A model generated the notes under the pieces. The model was not told where the DNA came from, searched no databases, and saw only the letters and a list, made by a program, of their open reading frames with translations. Positions 46,331-57,018 of a DNA stretch of 64,000 nucleotides are shown piece by piece (the stretch's first letter is position 1; each line of letters starts with the position of its first letter). Origin of the DNA: Isoetes taiwanensis (taxonomy: Eukaryota; Streptophyta; Lycopodiopsida; Isoetales; Isoetaceae); assembly GCA_021234155.1 (NCBI GenBank), contig JAJEKV010000008.1, positions 15,749,752 through 15,813,751 on the forward strand, in the 5' to 3' direction. The position numbers and the translations under genes were made by a program.

Positions 46331-46640
46331 ATGTCCATAAGGCTACAGAGAAACAAATGCTCTAGACAATCTTATAGCAGTAGTTAATGGTCAGATGTGC
46401 TGCTCAATTTACCAATAAAGAATTTCGAATTTTAGCTAAGCCGTGTTATGCTATATAAATATTCAGTCTGCCATGCAATGAGCAGAGGCATGTCATAAAT
46501 CATTCTAGATCTGCCCAGATGGCAACTTAAGAGGAGTTGAACCAAATCACAGCCTCTAGTTGAGGAGAAAAGGCCAGAACATCACATAAAATCTACCTAA
46601 TAAGCTTTGGGTATGCCACCTCAACAAACTGATGCATGAT

Positions 46641-49600
46641 TTAGAAGAAAGTGGAGGGAGCAAGGTCTGATGCCGTTGTCACCATGAGCTGGCAGTCCGG
46701 GCTCCATCTTTGCCTGATTTCCATCATCCGATCAAAATGCTCTTGCATAACTAAGAAAGAATGCATTTTATCATAGAGCAAATGTACCGTAAATGCAAGT
46801 AAAGATTTTTTATGTCTAGATTTACCAGACTTAAATGTAATCTGGTCGAACCTGCAACATGGAGATCAATCTTTAAAAAATATGAGACAATATCCATTGT
46901 ATTTGATAAATAGGATACAATTTAAATTGTAATCTAGACTATATAAATGAATACCTATTACCAGGTTGTAGAGCGAAATCGGCTTGAACATAATTCGCTC
47001 TAATCTACAATATGGAGATCAATATTTAGGACAATAGACATTATCCACTTTATTTGATGAATCAGATACATTCTAAATTGTAATCTAGAGACTATATAAA
47101 CGAAGAACACCAGGATAATTACTTGTACCTTTTAAATATACCAAGTAGCACTGCAAGCTTATCTTGCAAAGAATCACCATAAATTGTTGTTGCTCTACTA
47201 TTCAGCTCTGCAAAAAGCATGAGAAAAACAATTAGAATAGCTATGGACTCTAGTAAAAATTATAATGGTTTCAGGCATGTCTACCATCCCGGACAGATAA
47301 TGGGAAGCATGCCAAGATGCAGTAAAAACAAATTAAATGCTTCGGAAAAAAAGTAAACCTTAAATTCTTCATCGAATCCACACCTCCAGCCGAGCTTGAT
47401 GAACTGATCCTTGCCTCTTGGCAATCCAAATGGCCCGTTCTTAAAATAGCTAGGCTCGCGATTTTGTTATTAGTCTTGTCCAGAGTAGCTTGAGAAGTGG
47501 TGGCATGGATTCTCCTTGAGCCATGTGATTCAGGCATGTTAGATGTACACGACACCATCTGCAAAGGATCAAACGTCAACGTTATGAATAGGCATAAGGA
47601 AGGTAACAGACTACGAAGTAGAAAGAAGACAATGTGGCAACTTGTAGTAAAGTGCATTAAAACACGATGAACAACATTCTAATGGTATGAAATGATATAC
47701 AGCTATGAAACCACATCCTAGCTTTGTCATTAGATTGAACAAAGAAGCTCAATGTTGTGTGCATGCATAAGGAAGGTAACCGACTAAGGATTCAAAAAAA
47801 AGGGCAGTGTGGCAACTTGTAAAGTGCATTAACACCCTCATTTCCTACAAATTTTTTTATCACTGTACTGAACTTGAGTTGCCATCTACAGATCTGCAGT
47901 TACAATGGGCGATGCATCTTTACAGCCAACTATTTTTGTATTCACCGACGAACATGATTCAAGTACATGTTCCAGTTATGGAACCACATTCTAGCTTTGT
48001 CATCACATAGATACATGAAAAACATCCTTAGCATCAAAGTAAAACTTTTACCTCTTAATCTTTGAGTCTGCTATACTGGAAAACTGAGCCCAATTCAGCA
48101 GTTTGAACAATGCAGAACATGGAAAGACATGCATTTTATACGGATTATTTACAAAGCCATTAAAGAGAAAAAAGTTTTGACAACCTATGATATAGAAGAT
48201 ATCCAACCTGACCTCAATATCTTCACATCTAACATCAATTAGAATAGAATAGAATAGTTTTTTTTTTAGATTGGTAACCAAATCAGCAATGGCCTATGAA
48301 AGGAGGCTTAACTCTTCATTGGAAGATTAGTCGCCTGCAAAAACTGCATGTTCATGTTCCCCAACACCTTTCTTTCTGTGGATGTTCAAGAGGGTTGCCA
48401 TGTAATTGTGAAGCCAAAACCATGTCTATCTCATTTGAGATAATGCAAAGAAGTACTAATTTGACATGATGCAAATAATTATCAACAGCATCACACTAAA
48501 GCATTTACAACGTAAAACCTATGCTCATGTAAACATTGCAATATGAAACTAATAACCTGGATCTGTGCAAGCGACACCTCAACGCCTAAAGTATGTTCCT
48601 CGTTCCTGTGGCCCTTCTTAAATGTTTTCTTCCTGCCAAGACCACCGCATCTGTTCGAAGAAATAAGGAGGGGTTTATATTAACCTGGTCCATACATAAG
48701 GATCCAAGCAGATGTGCCTTTAGAGAATCCTGAGTCACTCAATAAGCAAATCTTCCAAATCAATTACCTTAACAATAAACCTTTAAAAGCAACCTTTAAA
48801 AGCAACCTGCGGCTAGCTACAACCAGAGAAGCGAATTAAAGGCAAGCTCCAAGTAACATCAGAAGAATTTCCGATGTAAAATTAGATAAAAAATAATAGG
48901 GTGCAATATTGAACACACATGGCACATGGATCACGACAAAAGACGAAATAAAATAAATAGAGTACATTTGAAGCTCTAGGTTCAACAAACAACTTCCGGC
49001 ACTAAATCATTTTTCACCTCTGCAGATTTGAATGATGGATGGCAATCCAATATCTTTTAAGGACAATAACTACGTATTTCAGAGAATCCTCGGTCTTCAA
49101 CTAATATGCACTTCAAGGTGAATCATCCATCAATTTGATAATCCCCTTTCAAAGTGCAATTTGGCTCATGCACTATTAAAATTAAGGTAGAGGATTAACC
49201 CATGTAAAGGCAAAGGCGACCATTGAAGCGTGATCGTTCTATTATGTAATTTGCCCCAATTCATTGCCCATCACCATTAGAATAATCTTGAAGTGAGAGT
49301 AATTGCAAAGTAAGGAAATTCAGAAGGCCATAAATCAGATGCCTAGAAGATAAACCTAGCTCTAAATTATTCGAAGAGTTGCACAAAATCTTCCTAGGCA
49401 ATACACCTAAGCACCAAATTCATCATCAGAATAGAGTTAAGATCTTTTCTAGTATGCGAAACAGCACAAATCTACATGCTAAAAACCTGCAAAACTAAAC
49501 TTGTGATGTATTCGTCCATAAAATAACCGGCAGAAAACCTTGTTGAAGGCTGCAATACTTGATGAGTGAAGCAACAACCGGCATCTGCTCAAAATACCAC

Positions 49601-51577
49601 GTGTTCTTCATAAAAGTAGTGATCCAGACATGGCCAACATAATTAGCTCTTCCACAGCTGGCATCCATAAAAACGCTTTCCCTGCAGGTAGCATCTCAAT
49701 ATTAGCAGGAACATAAAAGAAAAGAGGTTCAGAACGAATTTAAGGCGCATCTGTCATAGCTTTTTAGGATTATAAATTTTGAAACAGAAAAGTTGTGCTA
49801 GAGGCATTCATCAGGCTCTGAGAACATGTCAATCCCCATATCCAAGGTTCTATATGAAGCTCCAAAGATCTCAACTTTCCACAGATGATGAAAGCCTACT
49901 ACGATTGCCATAGAAAGGAGTCTAGTGCCACCAAACCTTCATGATAATGACTTACCACTATGATGAAAGAAAACAGGAGTTTTGAAATGGAGGTCTGCAA
50001 AACTTGAAGAAGATATTCTTCGTGGCACACCCACATGCGAGATTGGGGCAAAATCCACCTCTTCAAAAATAGAGAGCCTCTTCGAGGGCAAATCATCGAG
50101 GCAAGCACCAAAATCCCTCTTGATCCACGATGATGAAGGATCTTTGAAAATGAAAAGCCACGGCCGACATGCACACTCGATCGCTGGGATATGGATAAGC
50201 ACCTTCATCTTATTTTTGAAGGCGGCATGAAATCGTTAAAGAAATGCATCTCGATTTTTGGGAAATCGGGAATTCTTTCCGGCAGGTAAACCCCTTAAAA
50301 CCATTGGAAAACAACCTTAAAAAAAAAACCAAAAACATTTTCGGTCATACCGGAAACTTCCAAATTAACAAAGTAGATAACTACGATGATCTATGAGAAT
50401 GGAAATATTCTAAATCCTCTAAACTAGAATGCTAAAAGATGCATTTTATGCATGTAATAGTAGAACAATAGCATGCTTATGGCACTCATATCTTTGAAAT
50501 CATTGCAGTCATATCTTTGCCAACATATGTGCTTGCAATAGGAAATACCATGTGAATTGATATTTAGCTTGCGAAGATACTCGTAATAGTATTCCATATT
50601 TGAAATCCAAACAACTTTATTAGCAAGAGCAAGGCACAATTCCATATTTAAAATCCAAAAAACTTCATGTACAAGAGGTTAGGACAATAAAATTGGACCA
50701 ATCTGTAACACAAGAAAATCATTAATGTTGATGTTTTCAGCTTTCCTTGTTGTGCCCATAGTTCACTCTTTTGAATGTTCATGCTACAAAATGTCATTTT
50801 GCAAAGTGACCATAAGAAATGTCATGATATTTTTGCTAATGGTCTGTTAAAATATGGCCAGCAACGCATTTACCCTAGAATGGAGATCCGAGCACAATCC
50901 TGTTTGTTCGTCATCTGAGGTTGCTGTTTCTTTCTGAGTGTTTGTTGGCCCAAGCTTTCAGGCAAGAATGCAACAATTTCCAATATTTGTTTGCACAATA
51001 CAGAAGAGAACATATAGATCTAAGCTAATGGTCAGTTGAAATATGACCAGCAATGCATTTACCAAAGCCTGCAACCCTTTTTGGTCAATACGGACTGAAC
51101 CATCATAAACATGCAAGAGAAAAAAGGATGGAAGGAAAGGGATCATGCCCATCAAGAACACTGCTTGAATGGACTTAAAAGCTGCTTCTTGAGGCATTTG
51201 TGACTGAAAAATCATTCCAGATTCAGTCCTCTCCAACGAGCATAAGCAAATAAATTAGTCACATTTTTGGCAATAAGCCAGAGCAGGTTCTCTGTACAAG
51301 GTGGATTCGTCATAGAACCGTGATAAAAATAATAATGATTTCTCCTTGTTAGCTGCGGAGGATTAATGATACCCAAGTCGATGGTTTTTTGCGGATTTTG
51401 CCCTTGAATTGGATTTAGATTTAGATTTAAATTGGGAGTGCGAGTCATCGGATGTTTTCAATCACGAAAAAGCTGCATCCGGACTAACACTTGCAAAATA
51501 AAGGCGAGAAACTTGTTGATGGAAGCGATTACCTGTGATCCTTTCTGCGGTCCTAGAAGAAACCTATGCTCTCCCAT
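46641..51577 (-). CDS. candidate multi-exon gene, unrecognised conserved-looking protein
   Basis: I do not recognise this protein. Eight minus-strand segments have GT-AG borders. They are 51577-51533 (MGEHRFLLGPQKGSQ), 51203-51063 (SQMPQEAAFKSIQAVFLMGM), 50208-49956 (MKVLIHIPAIECACRPWLFI, then LSIFEEVDFAPISHVGVPRR), 49681-49539 (ESVFMDASCGRANYVGHVWI), 48650-48557 (CGGLGRKKTFKKGHRNEEHT), 47558-47384, 47207-47129 (ELNSRATTIYGDSLQDKLAV) and 46851-46641, ending LAPSTFF and a stop. Phases join cleanly for 1-2-3 and for the last four. The joins 3-4 and 4-5 do not fit, so an exon is missing or a border is wrong. Total coding length would be about 380 residues. Low frame decay argues for a real gene; its role is unknown. 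Confidence 0.45.
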
Positions 51578-52129
51578 ATCTTTGCTTGTTATAGTCCTTT
51601 GCTCGGGATTAAAAGCAGGCGAGAATCGATTCTGGTCTCCTATGATATCACGGTAATTGAAGAGAACAAGAAGGACCAATATGCGACTACGGACGCGGTA
51701 AAAACTCAAAAGTCAAAAGCTGGATTTGGCCGCAAATCAGACCACCCCTGCCCTACCCTAGATTTGAACAGTATGCCTTGCTCCTGGAAAAGGACAAAAG
51801 GAGCCATATGAAAAAATAGAAGCTGCCTTTTGCACGCTCTGTTTTTGCTTCGCACAAATGTCCAAATCCAAATCTTATTTTTATATCTGAATGAATTCAT
51901 AGAACAAAATCTTTTGGATAAAACAGCGAGGCACAATGAACTACAACGAAGAACACAAATAGAATTTTTCGGACTTGGCCATGGCTTTGTTTAGCATACC
52001 CTACCCTACCCTGCCCCCACTAAGAAACCTTTTTTTTTAATAAAAAAAGAGGGCTTCGTAGGCCCTTTGATCTTGATCACTAGGTAAGGAGGATAAGAAA
52101 AATTGCACAAACTGCATGCAAAAACTTGA

Positions 52130-52250
52130 TGCACTCTAGATGTACCAATTAGTACACCTCATATAATACGGCCACCAAATCATAGGAAAACCATGCCAAA
52201 AAACGTATAAAATACAAAAAAAAAAACCCCTGTTATAATGCTAGATATTC
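52130..52250 (+). repeat. dispersed ~125-bp repeat, copy 4
   Basis: It has TGCACTCTAGATGTACCAAT at the start, CAAATCATAGGAAAACCAT in the middle and ACCCCTGTTATAATGCTAGA at the end, matching the copies at 29385, 31266 and 39354. Confidence 0.7.
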
Positions 52251-52339
52251 TAATAGGAGATGGTGAATATGTGAAAACAAAATTTTTTTTTTGCATTTTT
52301 CATGTCTGGCCATCTTAGACATGTAGAATATTAATTGTT

Positions 52340-52628
52340 CTCCCTTTTCCAGGTATTGCTAATAAGTCAACAAGTGCATTTGGCAATTTACCCAAGTATC
52401 TGGACGAAGTTACAAAGCCAGGTTTTTCATTTAGCAGTAGATTGGTTGCTTTGGACTATTTGGAAAAGACGAATACTGGTAGTCTTCAAAAGTATAGATG
52501 TGGCAGATGATGGTGTTCTCCAATATGCTCAAGGTAGTATAGTTAAGACTTATCATTGTTCTTCACTTGCCCCACGTAAGAGGCGCTCAAGCTTTGAAGA
52601 GTTTTGGATTCATGAAAACCCAGCGTAA
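52340..52628 (+). pseudogene. LINE ORF2 C-terminal fragment
   Basis: The frame contains QQVHLAIYPSIWTKLQSQVF followed by LLWTIWKRRILVVF. This closely parallels the LINE end at 14228-14428 (QHVLLAIYPSTWNSLQQQAF, LLWSVWKRKQLYIF), so it is the same LINE family cut to its last 100 codons. Its 3' part forms one arm of the hairpin at 52519-52718. Confidence 0.8.
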
Positions 52629-52718
52629 ACTAAAACTCTTCAAAGATTGAGCGCCTCAAACGAGGGGCAAGTGAAGAACAATGATAAGTCTTAACTATAC
52701 TACCTTGAGCATATTGGA
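52519..52718. repeat. near-perfect inverted repeat, ~86-bp arms
   Basis: Arm 1 (52519-52604) and arm 2 (52632-52718) are reverse complements with only a few mismatches (for example CCCCACGTAAGAGGCGC against GCGCCTCAAACGAGGGG). They are separated by about 27 bp. If transcribed, the RNA would form a long hairpin. Confidence 0.9.
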
Positions 52719-52749
52719 ATTTCCTATCTTTGCATTTTTACTTGTATTT

Positions 52750-54430
52750 TACTTTTGGTTAAATAAAGATTGACGTCCTTTGACCCCAAGCGCCACATCA
52801 CCATGGTAGACACTCTAGACACTTATCGTGCTGCCCAGTTATGGTGATGCTATTTATTTCCTTAAATAGTTAAGATATTATTTTTTGCCCCCATCTTTAG
52901 AGGATCTCTACAGTAATAGTATTTTTTAGTCAAATTAAGGAATCTTAGATTCAAATATATAGATCTACAATTCCATAATATGGTTGTAACTCCAACTCTT
53001 TTAATACCTAATCTAGATAGAAAGATGTATCCGCATTTCATTTAAATATCGATGCTAAATAGGAAGCCTAGTTCAATAGCATCTTTAAACATACGAGCGC
53101 AGGAACACAAGGCAATGGTGCAAGTTCAAATATCGAGTGCTCTCAAATTGACACACACTCGATGCTAGACAAAATCTAGCCAGTAAGTGAGTCAACAGAG
53201 GACAGGGGTCGGGAAAGAGAAATGTTCGCGACGGCCTTGCGATAAATTTCTTGTGGATCTACATAAGTAAAAGGGCATACAATAAAAGACCTTCTAGAAG
53301 ATTACGAAGAAGTATGGCACGTGCTTTGTGCTTTATATGAAGTGTTGGTGACCAAGCCCATTATGTAAAAAGGATGTATCACATAAATCACGATATTTGA
53401 AACAATAGTCTTAAAGTTGCCATGATGGTTTAGTGGGGAAACGGTGGTTAGTTGGTCAATTAAAAGGCACATACATTTTCAATGGAAGTATGGTGCACAT
53501 ATATTGTTCAGATGTTGCATGGAATGTTGACCCCACATATACACGTGCGTATTGCGTGTTTATACATGAGAAGACAATGGTTATAAATTATCATATGTCG
53601 ATTACGCGATAGACCGGAGTTTGCTTGTCAAGGTCACAATTGTACAGAAGGTCCAAAAAATAAGCAATTTGTTGCAATCGCCAAAACCTAACCTAGTATT
53701 CCACTACAGCACGGTTTTGCCATGTATGTGACAACTTAGTTGACTTTACACACATGGCATGTACCACACACAAGCATTGCCAAAGGATAATCCATATTGA
53801 CCATCATGATTGGGGTGATAAAATCTCAGGAACACGACGTGCTCTATAGTCGTACACATCCAGACAATAATACGCGAGAACCTCATTCTCTCCCCAGGCG
53901 ACTAGTGGACATAAATTATCCATTCGCCTTGGACTCATCTAGGCTGCGATAATCTTATCATGTAGAAAGTGATTCTAGAGAATCTTTGGATATGCTCCCA
54001 CACCCAACTTTGTAGAAGGTGATTCTCAGAATTCAATGGGCATGATCTTACCAAATCGATAATAATCGTGGAGAATCAATGAACATACATCAGTTTTGAA
54101 GCAGAGGAGTGATCGTAGTGGATAAGATATTCAGCAATTGACTGGGGGTGCCTGAAGGATCAACATAGATTGAACCTTTACTTGAGTACAGAGAGGTCGG
54201 TTGAAACTTTCTGGAAGCATCAGAGGCTGGAGAGACTCCTTGTTGGAAGGGAGTGACAAGTTGGTTTCGTCGGGATGTGGTAAGCAAGTTGAGACATCCC
54301 CTCGTTTCAGCTTACGAACAAAACAAAGTCATTCGAAATTTTCCAGGCCAAAACATAAAGTCTACACAGTTAGTTTTGTATTGTATACAACTGGGATAAC
54401 AATTTCCTAAGCAAGGCCCTCGGGGGTGCC
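52750..54430. other. intergenic stretch
   Basis: No gene was recognised. Short frames near 54090-54410 have no domain. Confidence 0.4.
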
Positions 54431-54442
54431 TTGTTTTTTATG

Positions 54443-54670
54443 ACCTCGTGGGACATACAATTGTCCGTATTCGGGCAACTAAGGATACTTATGTATGGGT
54501 AAAGGGGATAGAATATCTACAGCAAATAAAATATATTCATAAACAAACAATACAGGACCTTGTGGGACATGCAATTGTCCGTATTCATGCAACTAAGGAT
54601 ACATATTTTATGTCAAAGGGTACATAAAATATATACAGCAAATAAAATATCCATAAAAATAAAACAATAC
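54443..54670. repeat. tandem duplication, ~114-bp unit
   Basis: The units start ACCTCGTGGGACATACAATT (54443) and ACCTTGTGGGACATGCAATT (54557), and both contain CAACTAAGGATAC and ACAGCAAATAAAATAT. The duplication lies 0.6 kb upstream of the GRAS gene and could overlap its upstream region. Confidence 0.85.
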
Positions 54671-55236
54671 AGATAAAGAAAATGAATGTAGTAAAATTTT
54701 ATTAGTGAGAGGCCGCTTGCGTAATGAGCCTATCCGCAATGGAGGCTTGGAAGGGGTAAGAACCGTTGGATTTTGTTATTTGTGACGTGGGGAGATCAGA
54801 GCCGTTGAAGTTTTTATTTGATATTTGCGACCTTGTTCTGTATTCTTCTAGATAAGCTTGATCCTGAGCTCGATCTTCCAAACGGTAAGCCACAGCCGCT
54901 GATTCCGTTTGCCCATTTCCTTGTTTGCGGAGTCAATTCCGGCGAGCTCAGATTGGGACCATATACAGTTAGTTAATGCTTAGTTTATCTTCCTGAACAG
55001 CCTCTTTCGGCCGTGGAAAATCGTCGCTGTGAAGCTATGGTACTATTGCTCTGATTTATCTTAGCTTCAAATAGAGCATTTTGTCCCCTTTGTTTCATAA
55101 TTTTATGTCCGCGTCTTCTGATCCGGTGGAATTGAGCTGTGCAAGAATTAAATCTGAAAGGGATAGAATGGTTGTAGGTTTATATGGAGAAATGGAAGCA
55201 AAGCAGCCTGTTTTAGGGATATGATTTTCATGGTAG

Positions 55237-57018
55237 ATGGCAGCGGTCGGTAGTTTTCGGCGTATGGAAGCCGATTTTCCTGTTCTAAGAGATGACCACT
55301 TATTACAGTGGGATCATCAGAATCGTCCACAAACACAGCAGTCTTCTTGTTTTGGGGCTTCAAACTCCGGTGACCCGGATCTGTTTGGAATATATGGGGA
55401 TTTTCAGCAACAAACAAGTTCTGTGCCTCCTTCAGAGCCAATCTCTGTTTTGGATTATGCCTTTTCATCCTTCAACAACGAGATCAACACTCCAGTTTCT
55501 ACAGCAGAAGTGGATGATTTTTTGCTGGATTTTGCGGCATCACAGCAACCCTATAATTCATTCCAGCCCCAAATAGGGGCGGCAGCGAGCATGAAATGCA
55601 GGGTAGAAGAGCTTGCAAATGAGCTACAAGGGGAAATAACAAGTTCAACGAATAATACACAACAAACGGCAAGTATGGGGAATATGATCATTCCGGCAGT
55701 TTCCGAAGCGCCATATCCAGGCTTGATGGGTAGGTCAGTTTCTTACTCCCAGACATCTTTACCAGCTTTGATAGAATCTCCGACTCAATCTTTATATGTC
55801 TCTACTTCCTCGCCATTTTCTGTGCAATCTTCAAGCGGGGCATTTCCGTTGCAGCAGCCGCCCTTGCCAAGGCAGAGAAACGATGCAGATCCACAGATTT
55901 ATTTAGTTCAGATGTTGTTGTTATGTGCTCAGGCTGTAGCAGATGAGAATGTTGAGCTCGCTCAAGTGATATTGGTGCGTCTCAATTCCCTGGTTAGTCC
56001 AAGCGGCAGCCCTATGCAACGTTTAGCTTCTTATTTTACAGAAGCCCTAGCTGCCAGACTTACCCGAAACACCATGTCCCCATCTTTCAAAGGTCTTATC
56101 AATTGTGGCAAACTCCTCGATTCAGACAGAACCCTTCAAGCAGACATGTTGGAAGCTTTCTCTGTCTTCTATGACTCCATACCCATTGGTAAGTTTGCTC
56201 ACTTGACCATGAATCAGGCAATCCTAGATGCTGTTGAAGATGAAAAAAATATCCATGTTATTGATCTTCATCTATGGTTTGGATCCCAGTGGCCTGCTTT
56301 TCTTCAAGCCCTTGCAGTCCGTCCTGGTGGTCCTCCTAGAGTTAGAATGACAGCAATTGGTTCATCTGTCCAGGATCTGCAGGAAACTGGCAGAAAATTG
56401 ATGGAGTGTGCAAAATTAAATAGGGTTGTCTTTGAATACTGTCCTATGATGACTGAGCTTGAGAAATTTCATCCTGGCATGCTTGAAATCAGACCTGGGG
56501 AGGCTGTTGTTATTAATAGTTTGAGCCAGTTCCATTATATGATTAGAAGAGGATCCAACTGGGTTCATGAGATGTTGTGCAACTTGAAATGCCTGAATCC
56601 CAAGCTTTTGGTTATGGCAGAGAATGATGTGAACCACAACAGTCCTACCTTTGTTGACAGGTTTGTTGAATGCTTGAGATATTACTCTGCAGTTTTTGAT
56701 GCAATAGATGCATCTCTTCCTGCCAACTCCATGGGAAGGTTCAAGATGGAGAAGTTATTTACAGGTCCTAAGATCAGGAACATTGTTGCTTGTGAAGGTC
56801 CTGCTAGGGTTGAAAGGCATGAAACCATGGGTGATTGGTCTCGTAGGCTGGAGGCCGCCGGATTTAAGGCTGCTCCTCTTAGCAATCGAGCAATCAGTCA
56901 AGCCACACTCCTGCTTAATCTTTACTACTCAAATGGTTACACTCTTCATATGAAGAAAGGTTATTTGGTTCTAGGTTGGCATGGTACTCCTCTTAATACT
57001 GTCGCTGCATGGAGATGA
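55237..57018 (+). CDS. GRAS family transcription regulator
   Basis: This is a 593-residue nuclear regulator, intronless as most GRAS genes are. The start is well bounded because a TAG stop sits directly before ATG. Residues 1-210 are a variable Ser/Gln-rich N-terminus. The GRAS domain follows: first leucine-rich region from about 221 (YLVQMLLLCAQAVADENVEL), a VHIID-type core near 338 (HVIDLHLWFGSQWPAFLQAL) in which the first His-Ile is altered, then GGPPRVRMTAIG and the second leucine-rich part near 425 (VVINSLSQFHYMIRRG). A PFYRE-type region lies near 507 (GPKIRNIVACEGPARVERHE), and it ends with a SAW-type end (GYLVLGWHGTPLNTVAAWR). No DELLA or TVHYNP motif is visible, so it is not a DELLA protein. 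Placement among the SCL/SHR-like branches needs a tree. Confidence 0.95.
   Translation: MAAVGSFRRMEADFPVLRDDHLLQWDHQNRPQTQQSSCFGASNSGDPDLFGIYGDFQQQTSSVPPSEPISVLDYAFSSFNNEINTPVSTAEVDDFLLDFAASQQPYNSFQPQIGAAASMKCRVEELANELQGEITSSTNNTQQTASMGNMIIPAVSEAPYPGLMGRSVSYSQTSLPALIESPTQSLYVSTSSPFSVQSSSGAFPLQQPPLPRQRNDADPQIYLVQMLLLCAQAVADENVELAQVILVRLNSLVSPSGSPMQRLASYFTEALAARLTRNTMSPSFKGLINCGKLLDSDRTLQADMLEAFSVFYDSIPIGKFAHLTMNQAILDAVEDEKNIHVIDLHLWFGSQWPAFLQALAVRPGGPPRVRMTAIGSSVQDLQETGRKLMECAKLNRVVFEYCPMMTELEKFHPGMLEIRPGEAVVINSLSQFHYMIRRGSNWVHEMLCNLKCLNPKLLVMAENDVNHNSPTFVDRFVECLRYYSAVFDAIDASLPANSMGRFKMEKLFTGPKIRNIVACEGPARVERHETMGDWSRRLEAAGFKAAPLSNRAISQATLLLNLYYSNGYTLHMKKGYLVLGWHGTPLNTVAAWR

Noticed and set aside
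55292-55576. 94-codon plus frame inside the GRAS gene
   Set aside because: It is out of frame with the intact 593-codon GRAS frame, which carries clear domain motifs.
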